The notes: generated by a model not told the origin, from the sequence alone. Numbered from the stretch's first letter, positions 28,681 through 41,136 are shown. The stretch is DNA of 64,000 bases from Bicyclus anynana (GCF_947172395.1 NC_069094.1:16234292-16298291), one strand, 5' to 3'. Program-made: numbers and translations.

Positions 28681-28771
28681 GGCTTCTACATCAGCCGATA
28701 AAAAACATTGGGGGTTTTGCATCAATCGAGCGAAGCGAGAAGTGATGCAGAACCCCCAATTCTACCCTACT
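28681..28771 (-). repeat. Polinton right terminal inverted repeat
   Basis: This is the perfect 91-base reverse complement of the left terminal repeat, ending in CTACCCTACT followed by the target duplication. It carries the same internal palindrome. Confidence 0.96.
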
Positions 28772-28777
28772 ATTCTG
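28772..28777. repeat. Polinton target-site duplication, right copy
   Basis: ATTCTG lies immediately outside the right terminal repeat and matches 12809-12814 exactly. Confidence 0.93.
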
Positions 28778-29425
28778 TTTCAACATAATATAATATGCCT
28801 GCGGAATAAACAAGCCTGATAGGGTTCTAAAATATTCAGAGTATGAAAAAAGTAAAAATATGGTATAAAATATTTTTTCGGAACTTCACCGAAGCACCGA
28901 TTCCCGTAGGATTGCTGCGTTCTTCATGAAATACGCCCGCTGTTGTAATATCCTTAATTAATTTATTTTCGCCATGCATTTCGAAATATTTTAAATTCCG
29001 TTATAAATATTATAATTTATGTTCATTAAATTATGCTTGTTTGAAAAAATATTTAAAATCTGTTCGGTGTCTGCAGTGGCCTACCCTTGCCTACCCTCAT
29101 TAGGAACCGTATTGGAAAATATATTATTCATTTTGTACAATTTGTATCCCAGTTAAAAACCTTATATACACCACTGCATGTCTAGCTCTGTGTAATCAAT
29201 AATTGCAAAGGAAATGATATGAACAAAACATAATATTAGACATAACTCGATGATGTTGCCAGAATTGTTTTCACGTAACGGTATTTTTCAACTTGACGGT
29301 ATTTTGAGCAGCATTTGGATGTGCCAGGCTCTTTCAAAAATTTAGTTCTTATAAAAATACACGATTAAAGATTTAGTTACGATTTTTTCTTATGATGGTG
29401 CTCGTGATTATAGCACAGACATAAA
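28778..29425. other. No gene recognised
   Basis: AT-rich unique sequence right of the Polinton. Confidence 0.4.
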
Positions 29426-29848
29426 GCTATTCACATTCGTTTTTATAATAAACTACCACATGAAGCCACTGAAATGTCTCCCAAAAAGTTCAAAGTGTTT
29501 ATTAAACGCAAGATTCTAGGAAAGTCTTATTATAGTGTAAATGACTATATAAATGATAGAAAGTAAATGATAGATAGAAAGCTTCGTGTTAAACTGCATT
29601 GTACGACTGTGTGCTTAGTTTTAAATCAGTTTAAAAATGGCGGTATACAAAAAAAAAATAAACCTTGGCTGAGTTTGTTGTGGGCTCTTCTTCTCGGACC
29701 AAGACGCTTTTGAAATCCTCGTAACTTTAATTTAAATTTTCGACTTTTATTACCACCTTAAGATTAATTTAAATTATGACATAACTTGACTTTTCAAAAG
29801 TGCTTGTAAACTAAGTCTAATTGAAATAAATGAATTTTGAATTTTAAT
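29426..29848 (+). mobile_element. LINE 3' end (reverse-transcriptase C-terminus plus tail)
   Basis: The frame 29426-29566 reads FYNKLPHEATEMSPKKFK then a basic stretch and SYYSVNDYINDRK and a stop. This is the typical C-terminal end of a non-LTR reverse-transcriptase ORF. The 3' tail at 29806-29848 has CTTGTAAACTAAG and AAATAAATGAATTTTGA, also found at 45522 and 54288. The upstream part is decayed; this is a 5'-truncated copy. Confidence 0.75.
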
Positions 29849-32160
29849 TTCATATACCATTCCATTTTGATAGCTCTTGACATTATGGTACAGTGAGTAT
29901 TCTTATGATTTTTTAAATTTGTTTTTGTCAAAATATTTCACAATTAACTTTAGCTTACTAGTTATTAATAGTACACCATTTATGCTAGAACAACACTGTC
30001 ACTTCGTACAAGTTAAATAGTAGAAGCGTCGTAAGTCCCCCTTGCGTAACACTATTATTAAGCTCTATAATGAGCGTTATAGAGTCCGCGATTGGCAATT
30101 TGAACCCCTATAAACGGCTATTACTGCGATAAAGTTGCCCTAAACGTGGCTAATTATACTAAAATGACGCCATTTTATATTGTAATTGTATGTAAAGTAC
30201 ATGTAAATCTGAAACCCTTTGGACGGACGGAAAATATTGAGAGTTTGGAATTTGAAATCCTTCACAGGATTAATCTGTAAAACCGCAATTCGGTATGCTA
30301 ATAACCTTATAATTAGCTTAACTTTAATTAGTATGGAACCTTAGTCCTATAGAAAATGGTATGATTATAATAATAGTATGACGTCTACGGTTACAGAGTT
30401 AATTTCAGAATTATTTTGTAATTATTAACAAATATCTAAACTTTTTAAGCTCTGTATGATTTTAAGTGATAACAAATATTTTAACATATCCTTGTATTTT
30501 AATTAAACCTCAAACATTACTGGCCCGTTAAGTTTAGATTCTTTTTCAATGCAAATCTCAATGCTAATATGAAATAAGCTAAAATAATTGTGTACACCTA
30601 TCTAATGTTTCTGTTTTACTTTACTTTTCTTTTTTGTAATGTATTTATTTTTGTAATGTAGTCCTATTTATTGTAATTTTGGTAATTAGTCCTAATCCAA
30701 CGGAAAACATTAGAAAATCCTACCTGGTCTCCACAATACAGATCAATCTAGTGTGGAGACCACATGCAATCTTATGGTTTTTTGTATCTATTTTTGCTTA
30801 ATAAAGATTTTATTTATTATTTTTATTTTTTGTTTTGTTTCAATATTGCAATGATTTCAAATAAATTAAATCAAGCCTTAGTTTTATTTGCAACTAAACC
30901 CCCAAAACATACAGCATTTTTGAAAACTCAAATAATGATAGTCTTAAGAAACCAGTAATAGTGTTAATTTTACATGAAATCAGATCTTTCATAAAATACC
31001 TTATGAAAGATCAGATATAACAATTCTTGACCTACTCAGTAAAGAATTTCACTTAGTTATAATAACGACAAAGTTCTATATTAATTGGAGCGTCAATAAA
31101 TAATACGAAAGCTTTAGATCATGTTACACAACGCTACAAACTGTCGGGAAATTTTAGTGGATTTAATTAACTCTCTGGGGCTTCTCAGGAATCCAATATT
31201 CAAGAACACTGACGATTCAGAGTTTTAAGTTTTCATAATATTCAGATTCATTTTCTTTTGAATAATAATTGAGATTATAAGAGATTTTTGACAACTCCTT
31301 ACATAATTCGTATTTTTTTTTGTTAAAGATTTTTAAGTAAATAGATTTAGTCTTATAAATTTTGCTAACTATGAACATTAAAATGAAAAATTTCAACTCA
31401 AACTTTAAGTCTTTGTTTGGGAAGCTCAAATTTAATGAGTATTAACTATTTCGGTACTGGCGAATGATAAATTTCCTCTGGACAAGTAAAATAAGTTGGT
31501 ACTTTTGTTACTTTAGGTTTAACAATTTTGCGGTATCCTATAGAAATATCGTTCAAACAATTTAAGCTTCTTATAAAGAGGACGGGGCTCTTATGTAATA
31601 GAAAACTGGTTTTAAGCTATTTAAGTATATAACAAAAATTATATCTTTTTAAATAATATCTAAAATATCATTTAAATGTTACAATTTGTCTTCTTTCCCT
31701 CTACAACGTCGGAGTATGCCCGACTAGTTTCGATCCTATATGAGGCCCTTAGTAATGAGCTGGTTCTGGCAACGCGGCACGGATCCAAACACACGTTTAC
31801 TGTACGTGAGTTTGCATCGTGACACCACGTGACGTGAGTATTAGCTTTGTTTTATAATAAATTGATATTAGCTAATATTACAAAGAAGTAAAGTTTATGG
31901 TATTGTAAGGGTAATATTTAAATCTACAAATTTAGAAAATTCTTTTAACACTAGAAAGCCACGTTATTTGTGAGTATTATAGGCTATATTTTATCCACAC
32001 ATTCTCACGAGTACGGGAACTACGCGGGTGATACCGCGGGGCGTTGGCTAGTATGATATACAAATATATTTGTTAAAGGTCCTGCTTAGGGTTATGAATC
32101 TATATTATGTACATTCTTTAATAGAGTGGGTTGCGACGATTATATCGACCTATTAGGCAC
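29849..32160. other. No gene; small dyad and Helitron-like end
   Basis: Short perfect dyad CTCTATAA/TTATAGAG at 30063-30084. A Helitron-like terminus (GGGTGATACCGCGGGGCGTT then CTAG) ends at 32051. No ORF with protein-like features. Confidence 0.4.
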
Positions 32161-32319
32161 GCCATTGACGATCAATTATTCTCACGTTTCTGCAGCACCC
32201 ACGACTATAACTGATCGTGTATTAGTCACTGCGTGAATGACGGCTCGACTTATGATACGTCTCCGCTGCTGCTTCGTCTTTGCGCTACGGAAACATGAGA
32301 ATAATTGACCGTCAATGGC
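32161..32319. mobile_element. MITE-like foldback with 30-bp inverted termini
   Basis: Arms 32161-32190 (GCCATTGACGATCAATTATT...) and 32290-32319 are inverted repeats with two mismatches in 30. The 159-bp unit is non-coding. No clear target duplication is visible. Confidence 0.7.
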
Positions 32320-32321
32320 TG

Positions 32322-32356
32322 ACTTGAAGCTAAGCAGCCTAAGCTTAGCTTCAAGT
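32322..32356. repeat. Perfect 14-bp hairpin next to the MITE
   Basis: ACTTGAAGCTAAGC (32322-32335) and its exact reverse complement (32343-32356) flank a 7-base loop, two bases from the end of the MITE-like unit. Confidence 0.75.
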
Positions 32357-32793
32357 GAAAGTTGGATTTATTTTCTGTTTTAGTCAGTTCTCTAACGAAG
32401 GTATCCTAAAACATCTCATTTGCAAAGTTACTTTCTTAAACTTTTATCAACATTATATTGTAGCGAAGTTGAAAAGTACTAAACAATGTAACATATCAGA
32501 TCGCTTGTTACTGTATATGGTAACTTTGAAGGTAAAGTTTCGACAAGATCGGTACAATGTATGTAGGGTTTCAGCCCTTGGTTTCGCTTAATCAAAGTTT
32601 AATATCGAAATAAAAAAACTAACAGCTTTATAATAAACTAGCTGAAGCTCCGCAGTTTTCCCTGAGTAGTTACCGTTTCCATAGAAATACGTGTAAGAAA
32701 ATACCGTGGCTTTGTATTGGTAAAAGGGTTTTCAAAATTAGTTCTATGGATCTAGAGATTTTTATTTTTAAAGAATATTTGCAATATTTTTTT
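32357..32793. other. No gene recognised
   Basis: AT-rich unique sequence. Confidence 0.4.
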
Positions 32794-32945
32794 ATAATAT
32801 GACCGATATTCTCATTCCCCTCCAACTAGTCGGGAAATACTGTGCTGGAACTGGGTACGACAATAAACCAACGCGGCGGGGATTGAACCACCACCCCTCG
32901 GTGATGAGTCCAACCGCTCTTACCGTTGAGCTATTGAGGCTTGAT
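32794..32945 (-). mobile_element. tRNA-derived SINE, minus strand
   Basis: Same family as 11258-11402: TATAATATGACC, GGGAAATACTG, then a tRNA-like complement GATTGAACCACCACCCCTCG and ACCGTTGAGCTATTGAGG. The short ORF at 32799 lies over it and is not a gene. Confidence 0.7.
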
Positions 32946-33186
32946 TTGATTGAGATTGCCATTACAACCTTTTTATTATCAACCTATTTTTCAGGCTCGC
33001 TACAGGGCCAGGCCTCCCTTCTTATGGGACAGGGGAGATGGGGCTTGATCCACCAAGCAACGTGCATGCTTAGTGGATCTAAGGTTCATATTCAGACTCC
33101 CTCAAGGAGGGTGGCTTGGCAGTAGACCATTAAAATAAGCTGCTATTGATGACGATATGTTGTTGCTAATGATGCATTATAAGAAA

Positions 33187-33386
33187 CTAGCAGACGCCTT
33201 AGACTTCGTCCACGTGAAATTCAGTTTTTCACAAATCCCTCGAAAACCATGGATTTTTCCGGAATGAAAAGTAGCCTATGCTTAAAGTATATAGTCCGTT
33301 CCAAATTTCAACCAAATCGGTTCAGTATTTGCGGCGTTAAGGAGTAACAAACACCCATACAAACTTTCGCGTTTATAATATTAGTG
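33187..33386 (-). mobile_element. Helitron-like repeat, second family
   Basis: Begins CTAGCAGACGCC, with TTCGTCCACGTGAAATTCAG, CATGGATTTTTCCGGAATGA and an end at TTTATAATATTAGTG. Same family as 12531. Confidence 0.7.
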
Positions 33387-33426
33387 GACATAATACCTGA
33401 ATACCTGAGAACTTTCTTAATTTCTA

Positions 33427-33546
33427 GGTGTGTGAAGTCTGCCAATCCGAATTGGGCGAGCATGGTGGCCTAAACCCTCTCATTCTGAGAGGAGACTCGT
33501 GCTCAACAGTGTGCTGAATATTATGGATCGATGACGATAATGATTA
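33427..33546 (+). mobile_element. Partial SINE (GTGTGTGAAGTCTGCCAATC family)
   Basis: Contains GTGTGTGAAGTCTGCCAATC, GGGCGAGCATGGTGGCC and CTCATTCTGAGAGGAGACTC, as in the copy at 2266. Confidence 0.75.
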
Positions 33547-36500
33547 ACTAATTATACATAAGCGTTTGAAAGTTTATACAATCCCAAAATGTGAGTAATA
33601 GTCAGGTTGTATTTTAGTAAACAGAGATAGGATTACATTGTTAATTAGACCATGAATTAAGATTCTGGGAACAGACATTGTAGAAGAAGATTTTGTTATT
33701 ATATTAATTGCGGTGAATTTGCGGTATCGTCTCAATGATTTCTCGGGAAACTTTTCAGTAGCTAGGTAGTAAAATATTATGAAAAGCCCTTTCAAACGTA
33801 GACAATATTACAGTTATTTCGTAGTACCAAACGTTACCACGTCTTATAGTTAGTTCCCACCTTAAAATGCATCGTCACTACAGATCAGCAGGCTAATTCA
33901 CTAACTCAGAATTTAGAGAACATCTGAAATTACTCTTATTTGGTGGATTTTCACGAACAAGCGATTGTCACTCTGTGTTGTACCGTGTTGTATGACGTGC
34001 TATACTGGTATATTTTTTTTACATAATGCGTGCTTTATAATGACGACGAATGAACGTGGTTTCTGGTCTTTTCTATATTCTGAGGGTCGTATGTTAGTTG
34101 ACATATACGATATTGAGATTCTATGTAACAAATGTCATCCGGTGCCTACTTAGAATAGAAGAGGCAGACGATATTTCTAAGTTGATAAAGACTAAGTCAA
34201 GAGCAAATTGTCATCGAACAAAAAAATCGATACTTTCTATTTTTTTATTTCATGAAGATTTGTAATCGATCTAATGATGGAGCCAAAATTCAGTCGAGGG
34301 AACTCCTCAACAATTAACAGCAGTTACCTGGTGTTTGGGTTTGATTAATTTGTATTGATGACAACTTTCCAACTAGATGGGTTGTGACTGTCATTAAGGA
34401 CATTTATGGGTCTGGTGACAAAGATCAAGGACAATTAAGGAACTACTTAATTCCACGTAATACTTATCTATATATTTTGTAATAAAAGTATTTAACGTAC
34501 AATAAATCCCTCTTTCTATCCACTAATAGTGATTAGTAATGCTCAGCCGAATGGTACATACACATCATGCATACACGGCTTTGCGGTTGTAGCCTCGGCG
34601 CCGCAACCGCCCCCCCCCCCCCCCATGTCATTCTGTTCAAATTGAGTAACAACGTGTACAATACAATACACGTACACACATTGTGTTGTAAAGCATACAA
34701 TGTACATTACAGATACATACATTATTATTTTTCATAAGAATTATTGAAGCCATGCTTTGAAACAATACCAATATTCCCTTTTAATTTACTAGTAAGTGAA
34801 GACAAAGCAACTGTGATAGGGTCAAGAAAAAGGCAAGGGGTTGTAACGTCAAGCGGTTTCGGTTGTCGATATTTCGTGATTGAATATATTTTTGTTAGGA
34901 AAAAAGTTTTTAAATATTCAAAGTACTGATAAGTCTTTTAGCGCAACTGAACACTTCAAATGTATAGCACCAACCAAAACTTGATTATTGAATATAAAAA
35001 GCTAAATTGACTCTTGTCCAAAATACAATCCTTCCGTTTGAGTATTCCAGTCAGCTCCAAGAGGTTGTAAAATACTTTAGAGACATAGAAAATCAGAACG
35101 CGTTACTCAATAGAATCGTATTACCCTGTAATTAAAGTAATTACAGTAACGACTTTATAGTCTTAACAACGGCCTCTCTTATTCACTATTAATGGGATAT
35201 AAGATACTCAACAATATTCTACACATTACAAACAAACAGCTCTAAGTTTAAGGCATGGTTCTTACAGAGCAATTAACTCGCTGCGGTTTTGGGTTTGTGG
35301 TTTTGGGAGAACATATTATTTTAACCGACTGAAAAATTGGTATTTTTATCGCAACAAATTCTATGTGGATATCGCCACACCACGAGGATGCACGGAGGTT
35401 ATATCAGATTGTTACCGATTAACCCTGTAGAAGGTTACTTCTCACTTTCAGCGAAAGCACCCACCTTGGGTACTAAGTGCCTTTTGATTACCCACCAGAG
35501 GCGTTTTGGAACCAAAGAATGCCAATTAATTTGACGATAACTGCTCGCTGGTCATCATTTTCATCCACATGCCCACAAAAAAAATTTACTTAACGGAAAC
35601 GTTTATCGTCGTCGCGTATCTATACTTGTAGTTAACAACTGGTTGACTACATCTTGTCGAATACCAGCACAAATTGCACCCAACCCTCTATATAACCCTG
35701 GCGCCGTCCACTGTGACCTTGGAGGTACGTTGAAAGTCAAGAACCTCGAAGCCTTACAATGCCACCTAGGAACAATTTTACAAAAAAAAAAAACGTTTAT
35801 TTACGCCGTCTCATTTATATCGTTGACTTACTCTCGTATCTGATTCAAAAATATACGAGTTGTCCTAGCAAAAGTAGCTAAATACAATTCTGGAAAAAAA
35901 AAACATTAAAAGGTCGATTGTCTAGATAGAATTACATTATTTTAATTTTATTATTATAATAGTGGGGTAGCTTTTTGCCTTTTAACATTAAAAATTACTG
36001 TTCATTTCTCGTACCTTGTTCACGATAATTGAATCATACCGGTGATGCTTTTGCCGAGCAATTAACCAGGGGCTCGTTACCACGAAGGACCTACGGGGTA
36101 AAGGGGTACACAATACTTTACGAGTTTGGAATTATTTACACCGCGGCGTTCGTTACAACTGGGTGATAAATTAAACAGAGCTGTCGCTATCCGCCGAAAT
36201 GGTGGACCCATTATTTCTAACGACGGTATTCTGACCTTAAAGTTGATTTTACATCACATTACCTTAAGGTTAAACGTGAAGGACGTATTGAGCGTAGGGC
36301 CAATTATTGTTTTTGATAATTGTCTATCAAAAATGTATCCTAAACCATCTTGAGCTTTTTGTAATTTACATTATAATAAAATTAACTTTTTCTTTTGATT
36401 TTGATCAATAAATGAAGATATCTACGAGTATATTTTTAATCTTTCTGTAAGTATCTAAAGTTAAGTTTTTATTTTTAATGACTGTTTTTATCCATATAAA

Positions 36501-37077
36501 TTTCGTTGCTTGTTAATTTTTGAAAATATTAACATCTAAACATAAATATTTTAATGGTTACATACATCGTTTACCAAGTGAATTACAAAAAAAAATGTAG
36601 TAGGTTAAAAAATAGTTTTAAGAATATAATGCATGTTTTGTAAATGACACTTTCTTCATTTTATTAAAACTAACAGTGACCTTCGTGCTTTTACAAAATG
36701 AAGGAAAATCAATTTTCTCCCCGCTTGTCAACCTATAATGTGCTAACAGCCTTATTTGCGAGGTACATTTATAAATAGATTAGATTTGCAGATAATGGCG
36801 AAAGTTGAAGGTCCCTCATTACGCAGAACTTGTTTTATGCTAATGAGCAAAAAATGACAGAAGTCGGAATTAGATGAATGGTTTTATTTTCTTTTAAATC
36901 TATAGGAATGTTTTTTTTTCTATTCTGTTCTTAATTTAAACAGATATATGGCAAACTGGACATTGGATTTCTTAACAAAAGTATGATACGACGTGCTTTA
37001 ATTAAAATAACTTAAGTCCGTTAGTAGTAAGTGGGGATCACACAAATTGATACAATATAATTTTACAAGTTTATTTG
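33547..37077. other. No gene; poly-C run
   Basis: A C-run at about 34609-34624 follows a GC-rich dyad (GCGGTTG...CAACCGC). Several short ORFs (33574, 34744, 35337, 35643, 36126) have no domain-like features. A moderately GC-rich unique patch at 36020-36320 is unexplained. Confidence 0.4.
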
Positions 37078-37170
37078 CCTCGTTGGTCCAGTTAGCCTAC
37101 TTGGCTTTAATTCACGAGGCTCTGGGTTCGATTTCTGGGTCGGGCTATATAACATTTTCGCATCTTAACC
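37078..37170 (+). mobile_element. tRNA-derived SINE head
   Basis: CCTCGTTGGTCCAGTTAGCC and GGGTTCGATTTCTGGGTCGG are A-box and B-box-like parts shared with 2866 and 46258. Confidence 0.6.
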
Positions 37171-37382
37171 GTTTTATTCCGCATCATAAGTACGATAGAC
37201 ACGTCATAATTTAAAGTCACTTCTTAATATTATTTATAAGTAAAGTTTGTGATACTGTAAATAGTTACGCTCTGGATCTGCTGAACCGATTTTGAAAATT
37301 TCTCTCGTAAACCACATTATTTATAAGTATTATAGGCCATATTATACCCGTATTCTCACGGGAACGGAAACTACGAGTAGCT

Positions 37383-37800
37383 CCGTTTATATCTACAGAC
37401 ACAGTGAGTCACAGACTAGTAGCGTGACAGACACCCATAGACACCTATTAGGTAGGTAGGTAACCAGAAAGACTTAAAGTCTTTTTCATGAATGAAGTCC
37501 CCCAGACGCGGCGCTAATGTCTTAATGGCGCTTATTGTCATTTAGTAATGGCGGTTTTGTTGTCATATGTGTAAGACGCTGTCAATTTTAGTTCAGGTGT
37601 CATGAAAAGGACTCTACAGACATGAACCGCACAGACAAAATATTCTTTCCGCGAATACTGGCCGGGCGCGGCCCATGTCTGTCAACGTCTGCGCGGCCGT
37701 GTTGCGATAGATATAAATACGTTAATAAACACTGTATAAAAGAATAATTTGTCTGCCACGGCACGAGTCTGGCACGCTAAATGTCTGTAGATATAAACGG
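37383..37800. mobile_element. MITE with long inverted termini, 418 bp
   Basis: CCGTTTATATCTACAGACA at 37383-37401 is the exact reverse complement of 37782-37800. Weaker inverted similarity continues inward for about 30 more bases (CAGACT...GTGACAGACA against the right arm). No ORF. Confidence 0.75.
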
Positions 37801-38224
37801 ACCTTGAACCGGCGTCGGCTAGCTACGATTAAACCAATTAGCATATAAGGTTATATGCCTTATTAGCTACCGCACCTACTTCAGAAGGTTCTAGTTGAAA
37901 TTGTATCACGTACTTATCAAGAGGGATCGCAGCCAAACGCTAACTTGTTCCCGTACAAGTTTGTTTCGAGTAGAAATTTGAATCTCATTCTCTCTCCGAG
38001 TGTGTTAGTTCGCGCTCCGAGTTGCGAGAAGAGAAATTCCTTCCTCTTGAAGTTTGAAGAAGTTTGCGATTTATCACGTAATGCGTTGCACTCGCTACTT
38101 TGGTGCAGTATACTTTAATTTATACAGTAATTTTGATAAAGTAACCCTAACCTGTAACAACTGAGATAGTTTCACTGGACATTATCTTTGAGATTTGCTT
38201 TGTCTATGCACCTCCTCCTTTTTA
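37801..38224. other. No gene recognised
   Basis: Unique sequence without protein-like ORF. Confidence 0.4.
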
Positions 38225-38492
38225 GACGGTGGCGCAGTGGTTCGATCCTCAGCTGGGCCGATTAATGTTTTATTGATTGGTTCAGGTCTGGCTGGTAGGC
38301 TTCGGCCGTGGCTAGTTAGTATCCTACCAACAAAGACGTACAGCCAAGTGATTTAGCGTTCCGGTTCGATGTCGTGTAGAAACCGAAGGGGTGTGGATTT
38401 TCATCCTCCTCAGTCAGTCAGCCCGCTTCCATCTTAGATTGCATCATCACTTACCATCAGGTGCGATTGTAGTCAAGGGCTAACTAAAAAAA
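38225..38492 (+). mobile_element. tRNA-derived SINE (CAAGCGATTTAGCG family)
   Basis: Has GGTGGCGCAGTGGTTCGATCC, a fused and shortened tRNA-like head, GCCAAGTGATTTAGCGTTCC, GTAGAAACCGAAGGGGTGTG and the tail ending CAAGGGCTAACTAAAAAAAA. Family copies: 9607, 41137, 46462, 56532/60622. Confidence 0.8.
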
Positions 38493-38599
38493 ACAACTGG
38501 ATTATTTGAATACTTTTGTGTCCGCTAGTTTTGAACTAAAATTGTCCCAAAATTATTCTTAGTCCAGTGCTACGAGTATCTATACCTAACTATCAAAGG

Positions 38600-38862
38600 T
38601 AAATTCATCATCGTCAACCTATATTCGGCAACACTGCTGAGCTCGAGTCTCCTCTCAGAATGTGAGGGGTTAGGCCAATAGTCCACCACGCTGGCCCAAT
38701 GCGGTTTAGCAGACTTCACACACCGTTTGAGACATGTGATATTTAATTTCTTAAAAAATTAACACAACTGAAAAGTTGGAGGTGCATGCCTCGGACAGGA
38801 TTCGAAACCACACCCTCCGGAATCGGATGTAGAAGTATTATCCACAGGGGCTATTACGGCTC
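38600..38862 (-). mobile_element. Full-length SINE (GTGTGTGAAGTCTGCCAATC family), minus strand
   Basis: CAACCTATATTCGGC, GAGTCTCCTCTCAGAATG, the AGACTTCACACACCGTTTGA block, CAACTGAAAAGTTGGAGGTG and a tRNA-like head complement ending CTATTACGGCTCTC. Confidence 0.78.
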
Positions 38863-39000
38863 TCAAGGTAAATTAATGAAATAGTAACTTGCTCGCACGT
38901 CATTTACGTAGACACCTACGCCGGGGGCTACGCGCCTACGAGTGCCGCTATCGTAATATGACAGAGAACGCTGACCAAACCTCCGTCATTTTATAAAAGA

Positions 39001-39195
39001 CTAGTAGACGTTGCGCGGTTACATCCGCGTTATTCCCGTTTCCGTAGGAATAATAAAATATAGCCTATAGCATTTCTCGATTAATGGGCTATCTAACACT
39101 GACAGAATTTTTCAAATTGGACCAGTAGTTCCTGAGATTAGCGCGTTCAATCAAACAAACAAACGAATTCTTCAGCTTTATAATATTAGTATAGA
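39001..39195 (-). mobile_element. Non-autonomous Helitron-like element
   Basis: Starts (minus) at TCTATACTAATATTATAA near 39195 and ends in CTAG at 39001-39004. Blocks are shared with 47262-47452. Confidence 0.78.
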
Positions 39196-39202
39196 AGTGT
39201 AG

Positions 39203-39405
39203 ATTAGCGCACGCCCGCGACTTTGTCCACCTTAGACTTCCTTTATTCGGCCCTGCCGTAAATCCGTCATTGGTGGAGGTCTACTACATACATATTATAC
39301 TTGTATATAAATAAATAAACTACCTCCTTGGCAAATTTCGTCTACATTATAATATTATCACGTGGATTACAATATTTTCAGACGACCTTTCGCTTTTATG
39401 AATGT
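39203..39405 (-). mobile_element. Diverged Helitron-like repeat
   Basis: CACGCCCGCGACTTTGTCCACC through CCTTTCGCTTTTATGAATGT resembles the second Helitron-like family and the fragment at 45388. Confidence 0.5.
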
Positions 39406-39541
39406 AGGGGTAAAAACAGCAATTTGTTCTGTTTAAACTGATTATTTTAAAATAAGTTCATGGGAACATCAATTGATTGTTTTGAGTTGATTTTGATAAA
39501 TACACGAAGTGTCACGAGTCTTTCTGATAGGTGGGGACGAT

Positions 39542-39696
39542 CAGTGGCGTGCATAAGGTTCTTAACTAAGGTATGCACTATAAGTGAAAGTTTAAAGATT
39601 CCTTGTCCAACTGTGTATTCTGTAGTTCAACGTAGGTTTGTATTGAGTCCTTAGGGTAGGCAGTACATTTTTGTATCTATGAAGTGCACGCCACTG
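39542..39696. mobile_element. hAT-type MITE with 8-bp target duplication
   Basis: The 155-bp unit begins CAGTGGCGTGCA and ends TGCACGCCACTG (perfect 12-bp inverted termini). It is flanked by GGGACGAT on both sides (39534-39541 and 39697-39704). An 8-bp duplication and CAGTGG ends are hallmarks of hAT elements. It has no coding capacity. Confidence 0.93.
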
Positions 39697-39704
39697 GGGA
39701 CGAT

Positions 39705-41136
39705 TTTTAGGGGAAGTGAGTGGTTGGTTGGTGGTGGCCCCACGCGCACATATATTATTTAGATAAAATTATACCTAGTTCTCATTTTTCATATCCCAAG
39801 AAATCAAATCAAATTATCAAGCATATTGTTATGCTTTATTTACTGAATATCTATAAAATTAAGTAGCCCAATAACATTTTCATCCGACATGACAAACAAG
39901 GTCACATCTAAACAATAAGAGTATACCATATATGTTTATTTATACACTGATTTATTAGAAAGATGCCAATAAAGTATGAGGGGGCCATATTTTACGGCGA
40001 TCGCGTCTGTGTCGCCTATAAACCCGTGTTATCTACTTTGTTATTATATATGAGCAATTTTACTTTGCCCCCACACACTGCGGTGCCGATTTATCGGTCT
40101 GATAAAGACATTTTTTACCAAACAAGAAAACCTTTTAGTGTTCCCAACGTGGAAGCATTTTGTTGGTATTAGTTTTAGGGAATGGTTTTTTGGTAGATCT
40201 TTTATGACTTGAAGGGTTTTTTGGTGTAAACATAGCATCAAATTTTCATGGAGTTCCATTTCCAATAATAACGAGAACAGCCCTTTTATATGATGCCTGA
40301 AAAAATACTCAAAACAAGAAACAAATTTTACATAAGCGAAAATTGCAATAGCTTAAAATAACAAAAAAAAATATTAAAAAAGTGTTTCCAATTAAATAAA
40401 TGCATGAATTTAAATGAATATTTTTGCATGTAGGTGCATTACAAAATATCTAAATTATATTTCAAATGGAAATATTATTTAGAAGTTTTCCACATGGTTT
40501 CACCTCAAAGGTCTCTACGGTAAAATTTCACGTAGACTTGATAAGAGTTGAATGAACCGTATGCCTTAAGGTAGCCTTTCGTTCTTTGCGACCGCTTACT
40601 TGATTCTGCAAAAAAAATCTTATTTAACCCGACCCCGGACTACTTTGTTGAAAAAAAAAACTAAATATAATGCACCACAAGCTCTCGGTCTATCAGCCTT
40701 GAACGCAGTCAAACACTAACTTATCATTTATTCAAAATTTAAAACGGACATAAACTTTAATAGAACAAAGACCCTTTTGAGTTTTCCCACAAAAATCTTT
40801 TCAGCATCATGGTTTTAAGAGCCCAATAAATCGCGGACGCTAATGAAAGCGCTCAGGTTGAATCGTAAAGTTATATCTACGAGTACGTTAAACGTAAAAA
40901 CGTAGTGAAATACCTCTATTTCTCGCATAAAACCCTTAGGATTAGATAAAGCCGTTCGTTACCACTCACTAAATACTTAACTGCTATAATTTTAAGATTT
41001 AGATTAAAAATAATATCTGAAAGTTTGCTTTAGAATTAGATCATAAACACACTATCATGCGTTTTACACGCGCGGCTTAGGATTCACCATTTTCTGATAA
41101 TTGTCGAATAAGTTTCTTTATATATTTTTAACTATA
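39705..41136. other. No gene recognised
   Basis: AT-rich unique sequence; ORFs at 39963 and 40044 overlap on opposite strands and lack features. Confidence 0.4.

Larger units (their letters stand above)
12815..28771 (+). mobile_element. Complete Polinton/Maverick (adintovirus-like) element
   Basis: The element is 15,957 bp and is bounded by perfect 91-bp inverted repeats that begin with AG, as Polinton termini do. It is flanked by a 6-bp target duplication (ATTCTG), the length made by Polinton integrases. It encodes the full hallmark set: protein-primed PolB, retrovirus-like integrase, FtsK/A32-type ATPase, adenain-like protease, double jelly-roll major capsid and single jelly-roll penton. 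Accessory genes are an IAP, a spliced unknown gene and several small proteins. No hallmark frame is visibly broken. Intact frames, identical TIRs and an exact target duplication point to recent insertion. From the family, such elements replicate by protein-primed synthesis and integrate as linear DNA; whether this one makes virions cannot be read from sequence. Confidence 0.97.
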
